In this document: positions 34,892 through 47,939 of the stretch, in pieces | Layout of the letters: each line of letters opens with the position of its first letter | How positions within the stretch are numbered: the stretch's first letter is position 1 | Assembly: GCA_029851415.1 (NCBI GenBank) | Contig: CM056742.1 | Span: forward strand, 86,976,748 to 87,040,747 | Source of the DNA: Eretmocerus hayati | Lineage: Eukaryota > Arthropoda > Insecta > Hymenoptera > Aphelinidae | Reading direction: 5' to 3' | DNA: 64,000 nucleotides | Notes under the pieces: generated by a model | Told to the model about the DNA's origin: nothing | Databases searched by the model: none | What the model saw: the letters and a program-made list of their open reading frames with translations, nothing else | Translations under genes and position numbers: made by a program

Positions 34892-37800
34892 ATGACTTCG
34901 GATTTGGTATCTCGTCAGATGGATGAGGCAGCATGGATGACTGATTTCGTGGAGAATACGAAAAAACGCGGAGAAGTAAATCTCACGCCGGCTTATTTGA
35001 AAACTCGAATTCAAGTCATTGAAGGTTACTGGAGCGATTTTGTGTCTCGTCATGATGAAATATACCCTCACAGGTCAACGCTCAAGGAGCACGATTATTT
35101 TAAAAAGTCAGTGTTTAGGCAAGTTGAGGATGATTATTGCGTAGCTCGGGCGTGGCTATTAGAAAAACTCGAAACGAAAGAAATTCAGCTTCGTACACTA
35201 CCAACCGGGCTTCTTACTAATCCCGCTCAAATGACAAACAATTTTGATGCTCAACAATTTATTCAAGCTTCTGCCGAAGTTCAATCCATGCCGCATATTG
35301 AAGTTCCTGAATTCTCAGGCAAGCAAAGCGATTGGGAATTATTCAAAGATCAGTTCAAATCGATAGTTATAGATAAACCATTCGCATCTTCAGTCAAAGT
35401 ACAACTTCTACTTCGCGCGGCAAAAGGTGATGCTGCGAAATTACTCAAGGGCACGAGGCTCGCTGAGACAAGTTTTGAGACTGTTCGGCAAAAATTAGTT
35501 CAGCGTTATGACAATGCTAGGCTTCGTTTGCACCTACACTTAGAAGCCTTGATAAATTTACCCACGATCAAAGAAAAATCGGCGGCATCGTTAGCAGATA
35601 TCTTGAATTTGGCAGAGGAAGCTGTGCAGGGTCTTAGAGATTTAGAGTGCCCTGTAGATCATTATGATTGTTGGTTGGTGCATTTGATCGTTCGAAAATT
35701 TGATCCTGGAACTAGGGAGAATTGGACTATTAGACAGGAGTCTGTTGTGGGTTTCTCCACTTATGTTTCGATTAAAAAATATATTGGAGATCGCATTGAT
35801 TCTCTGAATACAGCGCATCTTGGACTGAGCCAGCCTAGCAATTCGAATTCTTCTTCACAAAATTCTAACAATTCAAGGTCTCGTAACAATTTTGGAAATA
35901 GGTCAGCTAATGCAAATGTCGGAAATCCTTCAAGCGAGTCTTCGGTTGCAAATGCGTTACCCTGTGTTTGTTGCAAGGGCAGACATGCACTTCATCGCTG
36001 TGGCAGATTTTTAAAACTGTCGGTTTTCAAGCGTTTTGAATTTTACAAATCCAACAAACTGTGTATGAATTGTTTGAAGTCAGGTCACTTTGCTGACAAA
36101 TGTGAGTCCATGTACCGTTGTAGTTTCTGTCAAAAAGCGCATCATTCGAAATTGCATTACGAGAAACCAGATTCAGTAGATAAGGCGGCCACGGAAAGCG
36201 ACGCTCCAAATAACAATTTGTCATCGGTAAATAGTACATTCGTGCATAATTTGGCAGCGTTTTCTAAACAGCCGCGATTGTTGGCAACGGCCAGAGTTAT
36301 TTTACAAGCGCCTCACGGGCAGAAAATAGAAGCTCGCGCTCTGATTGATCCTGGATCGGACTGTTCTTTCGTGGCTGATCGGGTCGTCCAAGCGTTGAAC
36401 TTACCGTCGCGAAAATTGAAATTGGGGGTAAATACGATAGGAAATAAACGTACGGTGATCTCGTCAAGTGAGGTATCTCTCACATTGCTTTCCAGAGTCG
36501 ATCGCAGCTTCTCATGGCATTTGGAAGCCCTCGTTTTACCACAGCTCACAGCGCTCCTTCCAAGTGCTACAGTACAGCAGTGCGAGGACTGGTCACACTT
36601 GGAGGGCATTACGCTAGCCGACCCTGAATTTTTCCGACCAGCGAAAATTGATTGTCTCCTCGGTACGGAGTTGTACAGCGAAATTCTTCGAGTTGGTCTG
36701 CGAAAAGGTCCGCCTAAGACTCCTACTGCTCAAAATACAGCGCTGGGCTGGATTTTGACGGGGGGAACGGCGACGACTGAGGAATCGTCGGAAGCTAGAT
36801 ATGTTCAAACGTTTCATATGTCAACGGAAAAAACGCTTTCTGAGCAAGTTTCCAAATTTTTTGAAGTCGAGCATTTGCCAGTTAGTCGCCTATTGAAGGC
36901 AGAAGAACAAGACTGTGAAGATTACTCCTTGTCAATTGTTACTCGTACTGATGAAGGACGCTTTGTTGTGCGATTGCCTTTCGCAAAAAGTTTTACTGGA
37001 GTTTCCTCTACAGATTCAAGAGAAATAGCAGTGGCGTGTCTGCTGAGATCTGAGCGTCAACGGCGTCGGAATCCGGAATTGGACAAAGCATACTCCGGGT
37101 TCATGGTCGAGTACGAGGAACTGGACCACATGGGACTGCTGCCGCATCCCGCACTGCCAGACCCCAGATCGTGCTACCTGCCTCATCATGCAGTCTTCCG
37201 TAAGGATTCCAATAAAATACGCGTTGTGCTTAACGCATTGCAGAAATCAGGTACAGGCAAATCACCTAATGATTATTTATTGCCAGGACCCAATTTACAA
37301 AATGATTTGACCCTAGTCATATCCCGCTGGCGGATGTTTCAATATGTTTTCACGGCTGATATTGTCAAAATGTTTCGCCAAATACTTGTGCATCCAGACG
37401 ATCGGGTCTGGCAGAAAATTGTGTGGCGCGTATTGGGGGCGGCAGAAATTCGAGACTACGCCCTAAAGACAGTCACATATGGTATAGTTTGCGCACCGTA
37501 CCTGGCGATGCGAGTACTTCGGTTGTTAGCAGAAATTCACAATGAAGAATTTTCATTAGCTGCCTACATTCTGTGGTGGCTTACCTACATGGATGACGCG
37601 TTCGGCAGGGCTGACACGCTGTCAGAAGCTCTAGCGGCTCGTAATCAACTCATTGCGGTTATGAAATCCGGGTGTATGGAGCTAGGGAAATGGGCCGCGA
37701 ATCACACCGACTTGCTTACTGGTCTAGCTTCAAACGGTGCAGATGCGGTCCCTGTAGATATTGAGGACACTGTGTCCACTCTAGGGTTAAATTGGTCTCC

Positions 37801-40143
37801 TCGAGATGATGAATTTTTCTTCAAGATAGCAATGCCATCTGCCCCTAGTACAGTCACCAAAAGAACTATTTTGTCTGAGGTAGCTCGTCTCTTCGACCCC
37901 CTTGGTTGGCTAGCTCCGTTTTTAATACAAGGTAAAATTCTTTTGCGTGATCTTTGGCAGTTGAAACTTGATTGGGATACTCGGGTAGATGGTGAACCGC
38001 TGCGAGAATGGTTATACATTCGATCTGAAATACCAGAGTTAAGTAAAATTCGAGTAAAACGTTGGTTGGGTACTTTGCAAATTTTCGATTGGCAACTTCA
38101 CGGTTTTGGTGATGCATCTGATCGCGCCTATGCTGCCGCAATTTATTTAGTTATACCAGGGCAATCCGCTCAATTGATAATGGCAAAGACGAAAGTCGCG
38201 CCAGTAAAGACCCTTTGTATCCCAAAACTGGAATTATGCGCAGCTGTGCTAGTCGTGAAGCTCATCAAACATGTATTGTCTGAGTTAAAAAGTAAGCCTT
38301 CTGCCATATTTTGTTGGGGCGACAATAAAACGGTATTGGATTGGTTTGCCGATGAACCTGCACGCTGGCAAACACTCGTTGCAAACCGTGTCAGTCTCAT
38401 TCAAACGTCACTCCCCGAAGCGACTTGGGGTCACGTTGTTTCAGAACAAAATTCCGCGGACTGCGCAACTCGGGGGATGTTCATGGACGAGTTACACAAT
38501 TCGAAACTTTGGTGGAACGGTCCAAAATGGATCATTAGTCCACGGGAATCCTGGCCACGAAATTCAGTAGAGGCTGATCCAAATGCTGCACTCGCGTTTC
38601 ATGCCGTGGAAGAACCGGAAAAAGAGTCGCACGTATTGGAGTCATTAGAAAAGTTTAGCTCGTTTGCCAAAGTGATTCGGATTTTAGCCTACATGTATCG
38701 ATGGCGGTTTAATGCTCGACGCAAGCAAAAGATCGAAACAGAGGCGTTTTTGATTGGTTGGAAATTAAATTCGCGAGAATCTCTCTCTTCAGAGTTATTC
38801 AACGGCAGCATTTTGCAACAGAAATCAGTATCCTCGAGTCAAAGTCGAGCAAACTTCGAAAATCGAGCGACATTCGCCGTCTCTGTCCTTTTCTCGATAA
38901 CAAGGGAACCTTACGCGTCGGTGGTAGATTGCAAAACGCTCCACTTGCGTACAGCGAAATTCATCCAGTCATTCTTTCTAGTCACAGCCCATTCGTTAGA
39001 AACATGGTGAGAGAAATTCATTTAGCTACTCTGCATGGTGGCATTCAGTTGATGCTTAGTGACATACATCGATGGGCGTGGATCCCGCGACTCACTAGAT
39101 TAGTCCAAAACACGTACCGGAGTTGCGTGACATGCGCGCGTTTTGCAGCTAGACCACTCGAACAGCAAATGGCGCCGTTACCAGCAGTTAGAATCACTGC
39201 GCGAATGCCTTTTGAAGCAGCTGGCGTCGATTTCGCCGGTCCGATTAAAGTTTTGTTCAATCGTGGCAGAGGGGCAAAATGGACGAAGGGGTATTTTTGC
39301 ATATTTATATGCATGTTTACAAGGGCAACATATGTAGAAGTAGTATAGGAGCTCACTCCAGCGGCTTTCGTAGCAGCCTTTCATAGATACGTGTCTCGAC
39401 GCGGACGTTGTACAAAATTGTACTGTGACAATGCTAAGAACTTTGTCGGGGCGGAGGCGGAAATCAAGAAAATGTTTACTAAGGCATCGGCCTTTTCAAA
39501 CGAAGTCGCGGCTCTGCTCGCCCCGGAAAATGTCACGTGGAATTTTCCACCCCCTCGAGCTCCTCACTTTGGAGGACTGTGGGAGGCGGCAGTCCGCAGT
39601 TTCAAAAACCATCTCAAACGAGTAGTCGGAGATGCGTGTCTTACATTCGAGGAATACATGACCTTAAGCAGCCAAATCGAAGCTTGCCTAAACTCTCGGC
39701 CTCTCTGCCCTCTGAGTACGGATGGAAATGACCTCATTGCCTTGACTCCTGGCCATTTTTTGATTGGGCGCGCTGTCACTGCATTGCCCGAACCATTCGA
39801 CGACGTTGACTTACACCCTTCTTCTCAGTGCGGGTGGGGGCAAATTCAAAGGATGCGCAACAATTTCTGGGATCGTTGGCGCAAGGAAGTGATGCATCAC
39901 CTTCAACAACGTGGTAAATGGCTCAACGTCCAGGATCAAATCAACGTCGGCGACCTGGTGCTCGTGAAGGACGAGCTGACACCTCCAACCAAGTGGCCCA
40001 TGGCGCGGGTAACTGCTGTCCATCCTGGCAAAGACGGGCTGACGCGCGTGGTCGATGTGAGGACTACCACAGCAACCTATCGTCGAGCTTTGTGCAAGCT
40101 CATCAAGCTCCCAGTAGATCCAGATGGCCAGGATGGTTATTAG
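34892..40143 (+). pseudogene. BEL-2 Gag-Pol polyprotein, one frameshift and one stop
   Basis: The ATG at 34892 is chosen because Gag homology starts there; the open frame extends further upstream without a better start. Domains in order: Gag/DUF1759 (residues about 110-260, EFSGKQSDWELFKDQF), knuckle region (CVCCKGRHALHRC about 358, CMNCLKSGHFADKC about 391), protease (ALIDPGSDCSF about 485, DPG instead of DSG), RT with YMDD at about 899-902, Pao connection (EVARLFDPLGWLAPF), RNase H (GFGDASDRAYAAA about 1070), integrase zinc-binding (LHGGIQLMLSDIH) and DDE core (GVDFAGP, YCDNAKNF, GLWEAAV), and a C-terminal DUF5641-like domain. A frame change near 38757 and an in-frame TAG at 39346-39348 separate the integrase parts. 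The family makes one polyprotein that copies and integrates the element; this copy cannot make integrase without recoding. Confidence 0.9.
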
Positions 40144-41108
40144 TCATCAAGAGTCGAGGAATTCCTGTCAACATCGTCGTCGACTGAAAAACAATGATTT
40201 GAGAATCGCATATTTTCGACAGTCACTACACAATTTCCTCGCTCTACACCTGCGGAAATTTGTAAGGCCACTCGTATCGTCTCCGTTTATTATTTGCATT
40301 TCCTCGTAGAGTCAGTAGAATCAAACAAGTCGAGTATTAGCCCTTGGCCTATTCTCAATACGCTGCGCAAGATGAGAGATGATGCCTCGTATTCATTTTT
40401 TTCATATATTTTTACAACTTAGAATCATTTTGAGGAATGCAATCTTTTGCGAATAACTTTTTTCCCCCATCGTTCAAAGAATTATAGATTAAGATTTTGG
40501 CTTATCAGCCTAAAAGCTCTATTGAGCGAATTTGAATGATGTAAATTATGGATTTTTTTGTTGTGCTATGTGCACTGTGGGATGTTGATCATCCAGAATT
40601 GGTATGTTTTCTGTTTTTTGATTTTTTGCTGGTAGATACAGACTTAAATGTTTATTCCGTAGTATAATCAATTCACGATCTTCAGCAAGGCATATGATAA
40701 TTAACCGATTTTTTCTTTTTTTATTTATTTAGTCATCTTTCGACTGATCAGATTCAACTTTGACTGATTCATACGAATCATTTATCAAGTTGGATGGGCA
40801 CCGTAAAATCATTCATTTGAAAATGTTAAAATCTTGTTCGTATATATATTTATTTTTCGATTTTGTCATCGAGCTGTCGGTAAAATTCAAATTCTTTTCT
40901 GCTATGCAAAATTAATCTTCAAATTACTACCTTTGATCGACAATTTAGAATTTTTCATTTGATCAACTACCGGTCATTTCGCTATTATCAAATCGAATTA
41001 TTCGCACGCTCTATGAGTCTGACAACCGCGTCCCCTATTGAGTCTTACATATTCTTTTTCGAATGCAAGTTCCAGTTGTCAAATCTGATTTGCTTGGTAT
41101 GATCAAGC
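40144..41108 (+). other. BEL-2 3' noncoding region
   Basis: AT-rich, without coding features, between the pol end and the polypurine tract. Confidence 0.6.
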
Positions 41109-41120
41109 AAAGGGGGCGGA
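41109..41120 (+). promoter_or_regulatory. BEL-2 polypurine tract
   Basis: AAAGGGGGCGGA directly before the 3' LTR: the expected plus-strand primer. Confidence 0.75.
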
Positions 41121-41121
41121 T

Positions 41122-41610
41122 TGTTGAAGTATCTCGAGCCTGCGAATATTCGAGGGAAATTCAGCAGTTGGAGCACGGTGCGATGACCCGCGATTTCCCC
41201 TCGATGTCACGCGAGTGACATCATTCAAATTTCATTGGCCGAATTGGCACCTGATGATCCTGTCATCCGCCCTGCTCTTCTCTGCGAGTCTCTCTCGCAG
41301 CTCGAAATTCGTCAGTTAGCCACAGGTCAGCAAGCAGCGATCAGCTATGCTGCTTGCGTGCATAATTATACCCGCGCCGGTGCCCGCCCTCGCGACCGGG
41401 TACTCCCGATCCCTTTAATTCTCGCGCCGCGCCCACACCGCGTCTTATCTTTTTTTTCTCACAAGTGTCGCACACTTTATAAGAGAATATATTCTCACTT
41501 TGTGTTCAGTATAACCAAACAGTGAGTCGTCATTTAGTGAACCCTTCCTGCACATCCCGATTCTAAAATCAGGGCTCCAAGGTACCATGAGAACACCTCA
41601 TCCCTTTTCA
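41122..41610 (+). repeat. BEL-2 3' LTR
   Basis: 489 bp, same ends as the 5' LTR apart from scattered substitutions (mostly transitions) and one T-run length change near 41450. Followed by GGAAG. Confidence 0.95.
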
Positions 41611-41615
41611 GGAAG

Positions 41616-42160
41616 AAAGTTAGAAGAAATTCATTGAGATTATTGTTTGGCAGGGCGCGAGCCGGAGCGTCGTCTGCTCGTCAGCCGCGAGTATATTTAG
41701 ATACAAAAAGTACTCCAAATTTTTCCCTATTGCATCATTCGATCTGAATCTTGAATATTGATATGATTTAGACTCTTCCGAACAACTTCCTTGCTTTGAG
41801 TTTTGCTGTAGTTGAAAACTGAAAAACTTCCTCGCATGTCGAAAATCATGCTTGCGGTTGGCATCTCGGCATTGAGACCTGTGAAAACGTCGAAAAGTTG
41901 TATGATTTTTCATGAAAGTCATGTTCTTCAACTATGTGTGTGCAAAATTTCAGATCATTCCATTGAGTCGAGTCACAGTGACAACATGATTTTTTCCGGC
42001 AACCAAGTTGCTCGACGAGCAAGGTAGGAATTATCTGAGTACTCGGACACGGCTTGCCTTTCTTTTTCCTCAGTGTCATTGAATGTCTATAAGTTTTGAA
42101 TTTCTGCTCCTCAAGCCGTGATTTGATCTTACTAAAAAACCTACGCCGACGTTGTTTCAA
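41616..42160 (-). other. Exon-like block B, inverted partner of block A
   Basis: The minus-strand frame 41846-42160 encodes a basic, cysteine-containing segment (KKKGKPCPSTQ, LLVEQLGCRKKSCCHC). A different frame continues FTGLNAEMPTASMIFDMR to the stop near 41734. Homology to block A starts at about 42076 and ends at the shared stop. The product is not recognised. Between the stop and the BEL-2 duplication lies about 120 bp that forms the spacer of this older inverted pair. Confidence 0.4.
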
Positions 42161-43041
42161 AACACAAGTTGCTTATGTGACTGTAATGAAAGCGGCTTGA
42201 GATATAGAGTCAAACAAATAGCCATCGAAGGCAAGAACAAATCAGATGCATGTTGTCAGCTGTCGTGGTTCATCGCGATCCACCGCCATGCCATCCCTTC
42301 CGATCACCGCTCTCCGTCGTTGGCCCCCCTTTTTCGTGTCGTCTTTGGCCACCGCGAGCGCTACAGTCAGAATTTTCCCCGCTAAATATAGGTGGACACA
42401 GAGAATACCTGTGAGTTTCACTCATGTCTGCCTACTCTTTTTTTTACTGGAATGATGAATGAAATTGCAATAATTTCCCGATAACGCCGTCATTTTGATA
42501 GGAGAAATTTCCATGAGAGTCGAAAGTAGCAAATTTGGGCGAGAGCTGAAGCTTGCAAGAGCTCTTATCGATCTGAGCTCATCATGGATATTTTATCATT
42601 TGTTCTTGGACTCGATATGTTAGTTTAGTACCTCAAATCTGATCACAGATTGAGTAAGAGTTCCTAGTTCCTCCTTCATCTACCGTGATAGCCGTTGTGG
42701 TTAATTTCCCCTATGTAAAATCTATAGATCAACAATCAATTTAAAGGAGGCCAGCGAAATTGCGTATCAATAGTCAATTTGAGAAACTCAAAATACTTTG
42801 GTCATTGATGATTTTCATAATGATAATAATGGGTGAGGGAAAATGACAAAGGTAATCACATTGGTCATAATATGTATGTTGCTAAATCCTGAATTCAATT
42901 GTAACTCTAAATTCTGATGACGGACATATTTGAGCGATTCCTATGATTGAGGAATAGTACATTTTCAGCAATGAAAGAGGGGGTGACCAAACGCTTCTTT
43001 TACTTCGAAGCAATTAAACGACAACGCAAGCTGACAATGCA
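42161..43041. other. Spacer with no supported gene
   Basis: A moderately GC-rich portion (42250-42410) including a TATA-like CTAAATATAGG near 42382, then AT-rich DNA. It lies between the minus-strand block B and the plus-strand transposase-like gene, so it could hold a promoter, but nothing proves it. Confidence 0.35.
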
Positions 43042-46000
43042 TTGAAGATGCTGACATCATTTCTCATGCTCAACCTTGTTCTTGCAACGATCCTAAGCAA
43101 CATGTTTCTGTGCCAGACATGTTCTCGTGAATTCGAACACATTTACTCATATAATGAACATCAGATAGAGCACCGCAACGACGACAAGGTGCAAATTACG
43201 TGTCGTACTCAGAATGCAATGTTACTAGTGCAAGCTACCTAGGTTTCAAGCAGCATTTATTACGCGAGCATAAACATGCTGATGAGGGTTGCTACAAGTG
43301 TCATTACTTCGACTGCAAATTTGTGTGTATAAATGTCGACATTCTGAAAAATCACTACAGTGAACACGTTCAACAAACTATTGATGGAATAATTTGCCCT
43401 TTTTGTATGTCTGCAAACAAGAAATTCAGCACCAAAGCTTCGTACAACGTTCATGTCACAAAATTTCACAATAAATTCTATGAATCACACTCATTTTCAC
43501 CTACTGATAACATCTTCGAGGAACTGAATGCTTCATCACAAGCATCTCTCCGCGAATCCATCGGTCAAGACGTTTCTCTCTCAAATAGTTTGCCAGAGAC
43601 CGAAACCGATGGAATCACTAGCTTACAAAATCAAAACACGAACGGAACAGGGGGAAGCAATGAATCTAATTCTACACAGTGTTTTATCGGAACTGAGAGC
43701 ACTTGTTCGGAGGTCATTCGAAATCTTCCTCTTCCTGATAATAATTCTCTTGTCGAATAATGATAGACAATAACTATCGAATCTTCGAGACTTGCGAAGA
43801 TCGCTTTTGCGAGTCCATCTCAAATTCTGGACTTGGGGATCGTGATAAGCAATGCATACTTGATGGGTTCAAAAAATCTTTTGCTCCCATGTCTGAAATG
43901 TTCGATCCCAAGAGTGGTTGTTTCCGGAGTACTTTCATGCGCAATAAGTATTTTGATATGAATTTTGACATCATTGCACCACAAAGAATTTTCATCTGCA
44001 ATCCGAATGGAGAGTTAACCTATTCATATGTACCCATCTTCGAAACTTTGAAGGTAATGTTGGAAAACAAAGAAATTCGACAATATTGTATGGATTCAAA
44101 TGTAAACAGTAATAGCAGTGGTTTCTTCGATATTAAGGATGGGAATGTCGTGAGAGATAACGCCTTCTTTCAGCAAAAAACGCAATACTTCTTGGCATAT
44201 TTCAAGACGCTTTCGAGATCTGCAATCCAATTAGATCTCACAAAAAAGCACAAGATGCTAGGGTTTTATTTCACGATTTTGAAACTTCCGCCACATCTTC
44301 GTTCAAAACTAAAGAATATCAAATCACTCCTCCTGTGCAAAGAGACTTATCAAGAAGACTATGGGTGGCATGAAATTCTGCGAATTCTGATTCAAGACTT
44401 GAAACGTCTCGAAACCGAAGGTATCACAATAGATTGTGGAAACGGAGAATTCATCAATTCCAAAGGTAGTATAGTGGTGGTTTTTGGGGATAACTTACGC
44501 AGTCATAGTATCGGGGGATTCTGTGAATCTTTCAATAAAATCTTGTATGTATGCCCATACTGTGACATGACAATTACCGAATTTCTGCAAAATCCTCTAG
44601 TAGTCAGACCATTTCGCACACTCGAAGATTATGACAAATGTGTCTCTGAAGTTTCTAAGATGAAACAAACACATGTCAAGGGGATCAAAAATCGGTCAAA
44701 ACTTGATGACTTAGAACATTTCAAAGTTATGAATCCGGGATTGCCACCCTGCTCAGATCATGATATCTATGAAGGTTTTGCTCCTTTTGATATGTGGCTT
44801 TGCATGAATCATTTTGTAAAAAAGAGATACATTCGCATTGGGCTCCTCAACTATCGATTGAATGAACTGAGGATCAAAGGCGAAGGTGAAATTTTCATAC
44901 CAAAAGTGAGTTTGAAAACACAAAAAGATAAGCTATCTAAATTGACAGGAACTGCAAGTTAAATCAGGAGTTCAATCAATATATTTCCTGTGATTGTAGC
45001 GGATGCCATGAAAGAGAGAGCTTATTCTGACCCAGTTTGGAGAATGGTTCTGAATGTCTGCTCGTTAGCATCTGCTCCTGCGATGTCTGACGGCCAAGTC
45101 TCGTTGTTCAAATCTTATTGTGAGGAGTATATGAAACTTCGCCGGAAATGTTCTCCGTAAGTGAAACTCAGACCAAAGCATAAATATCTGATGCATTACT
45201 TTGACTTGATCCACCACTTTGGGCCATTGAGTAAGAACTCAACTCTCCGTTTCGAGGCAAAATATAACTATTTCAAACAGTCAGCAAAACAAATACAGAA
45301 CTACAAAGATATAACTCAGACTTTAGCAGTGCATCATGAGAGAATGCAAAGCATAAACGACAACTCGTGTGATTCATTTTGTGAATCGTTCATGTCGAAA
45401 GAATATGGGTCATTCTCCATAGGCGCGTCAATTTCGTGTAAACGCTCGCGATTTTCCAGAGGAATATACTAGCCTACTGGGAAGTTTTTCATGACTTGGA
45501 ACAACATATACCCCGTCAAGCACATGTATATGCGGGCCACGATTTCTCTGGGAAAGGTATGATACGACTGGTTTCATCGTCGAAATGTAAACTCTGTGGC
45601 CGTAATTTGAAAAATCGACGATTCGGTCCCAAGTTCTTACTGCTCTGACGAATACATGAGCTATCCTGCGTAAGGTAGGTGATTTATCAGGCTTCAAAGT
45701 TGTCTACAAACCGTGGGTTATACTCAGTCAATGCGGCGGAGTTCAGTGGGACTCGAAATGGTGATGTAATCGAATTCTCACAAAATTTCGTTGTTTTCGA
45801 TAAATTGCGAAGTTTAGTTGCTATTTTCACATCTTTGCGCCCCACACTGGGAACTTATGCAAATTTTTTCCGGACCATCTCTCACAACCGAACCAGGCAA
45901 GGTTTGACGAAGTGAGTTAGCTCGATGTCTCCGCCAACTCTTCCTCTTCACAGGAAAAGTTCTCAAATTAGTGACAGATCAATATTTTTCCCGTAATATT

Positions 46001-47939
46001 AGCGAATCTGAATAAAAATCTGCACCCGTTAGGCTCAAGTCAACTTCAAGTCGATGTAGAGACCCGAATTTTCACTCGATCGAGGTGAAATTTTGAATAC
46101 TCTCCCAGTTCGATAGGGAAAAGGGGATAATGCGGTCAAAAATGGAATTATAATGATAGTCTTATCATTATAAAGTTTTTCCATTTTTTGGCCAAAATTA
46201 ATCAAATTTTATATGTATCGATAGAGAAAAATTTTTTCAATGCAGAAATGTAATGGGCTAAATTTTCTGACTATTGGATGATATGATAAAAGGACTTTTA
46301 ACCCTCTAAGAGAAGCCGACACAGAAGTAGTTGACTTTGCGGTTTGACTTTTAGAGGCCCATAAGACCGATACCATCGGTAAATCCCGACGGAAAATATA
46401 AGTCCGCAGCCAGGCTCGGGTCATAAACAACCCTCATAAAGCCATTATGAACTAACTCCAGCCAAATTCTGAATAATCGAAATAATCGAATTGCCCCCAT
46501 TCTGATTGCGGAATCTGCTTGCTGATATCAGGCTGATCAATTACAAACTTGAATGGGAGAAATCGGATAAGATTAACTATAAAAAATGATGATCGGCGAT
46601 ATCACTACAATCGATATAATCTTATCAGATATTGGCCGATTTCGACCATTCGAGTTTCTAAATGATCGGCTTGATATCAGTAAGCATATTCCATTATCAG
46701 AGTGTGGTTAATCCAATTATTTTGATTAGTCAAAAATTGGATAGGAGATTCCGTAATGACCTTATGAGGGTCGTTTATTACTCAATACGGTCCCGGCTTG
46801 AGTAATGAACGACCCTCATAAAGTCATTACGGAATCTCCTATCCAATTTTTGACTAATCAAAATAATTGGATTAACCACACTCTGATAATGGAATATGCT
46901 TACTGATATCAAGCCGATCATTTAGAAACTCGAATGGTCGAAATCGGCCAATATCTGATAAGATTATATCGATTGTAGTGATATCGCCGATCATCATTTT
47001 TTATAGTTAATCTTATCCGATTTCTCCCATTCAAGTTTGTAATTGATCAGCCTGATATCAGCAAGCAGATTCCGCAATCAGAATGGGGGCAATTCGATTA
47101 TTTCGATTATTCAGAATTTGGCTGGAGTTAGTTCATAATGGCTTTATGAGGGTTGTTTATGACCCGAGCCTGGCCGCGGACTTATATTTTCCGTCGGGAT
47201 TTACCGATGGTATCGGTCTTATGGGCCTCTAAAAGTCAAACCGCAAAGTCAACTACTTCTGTGTCGGCTTCTCTTAGAGGGTTAAAAGTCCTTTTATCAT
47301 ATCATCCAATAGTCAGAAAGTTTAGCCCATTACATTTCTGCATTGAAAAAATTTTTCTCTATCGATACATATAAAATTTGATTAATTTTGGCCAAAAAAT
47401 GGAAAAACTTTATAATGATAAGACTATCATTATAATTCCATTTTTGACCGCATTATCCCCTTTTCCCTATCGAACTGGGAGAGTATTCAAAATTTCACCT
47501 CGATCGAGTGAAAATTCGGGTCTCTACATCGACTTGAAGTTGACTTGAGCTTAACGGGTGCAGATTTTTATTCAGATTCGCTAATATTACGGGAAAAATA
47601 TTGATCTGTCACTAATTTGAGAACTTTTCCTGTGAAGAGGAAGAGTTGGCGGAGACATCGAGCTAACTCACTTCGTCAAACCTTGCCTGGTTCGGTTGTG
47701 AGAGATGGTCCGGAAAAAATTTGCATAAGTTCCCAGTGTGCGCCCCTGGCACCGTGTTAATTGATGATAATACACACAGTTAGCGGTGAAGAGTTCAGGA
47801 ACCGGAATATTCGCAGGATCGCTCGTTATCGAGTGTTGATCGACGAATTCTAGAGCGTATCCTTTTGCTTTGTAAACTCCGTGGTACAATCATCTTCTCC
47901 CTCCTGTAGTTTGGGCGCCCCAAAACTGTTGGGATATAT
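43042..47939 (+). pseudogene. C2H2 zinc-finger / TNP2-like transposase relic
   Basis: 43042-43242 holds a full C2H2 finger (CQTCSREFEHIYSYNEHQIEH). 43200-43760, one frame over, continues with finger-like units (YSECNVTSASYLGFKQH, CYKCHYFDCKFVC, CPFCMSANKKF). A third frame from 43760 carries the conserved core of a widespread animal family of transposon proteins that I associate with EnSpm/CACTA TNP2: LGFYFTILKLPPHLRSKLKN, VVVFGDNLRSHSIGGFCESF, CPYCD, HDIYEGFAPFDMWL. After in-frame stops at 44960 and 45158 the family's tail follows (LRPKHKYLMHYF, LRFEAKYNYFKQ; to 45472), with weaker similarity (GDVIEFSQNFVVFDKLRSLV) up to 45843. There a 1.9-kb palindrome interrupts it; a few matching codons resume at 47747. 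Two frame changes plus stops make it dead. The superfamily assignment is from memory of motifs, moderate confidence. Confidence 0.65.
45844..47739. mobile_element. 1.9-kb near-perfect palindromic element
   Basis: Reads almost identically on both strands about a centre near 46790. Ends ACACTGGGAAC and GTTCCCAGTGT are flanked by GCGCCCC (45837-45843 and 47740-47746), a 7-bp duplication. The two 73-codon frames at 46209-46430 (minus) and 47153-47374 (plus) are the same sequence in both arms, differing at one or two residues. No transposase and almost no spacer. Inserted in the transposase relic. A CACTG-like end one base in is suggestive but CACTA elements make 2-3 bp duplications, so the family is undecided. 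Confidence 0.8.

Larger units (their letters stand above)
33260..41610 (+). mobile_element. BEL-2: full-length BEL/Pao retrotransposon, inactive
   Basis: 8.35 kb with LTRs of 488 and 489 bp (33260-33747, 41122-41610), TG...CA ends and a perfect 5-bp target duplication GGAAG (33255-33259 and 41611-41615). A primer site, a polypurine tract and one polyprotein gene are present. The LTRs differ at roughly a dozen positions (2-3%), so it is moderately young. Two lesions break the polyprotein. Confidence 0.95.

Noticed and set aside
33373..41525. Open frames 33373-33651 and 41235-41525 as genes
   Set aside because: They sit inside the two BEL-2 LTRs.
46209..47374. Two identical 73-codon frames as a duplicated gene
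   Set aside because: They are the two arms of the 1.9-kb palindrome read on opposite strands; no protein features.
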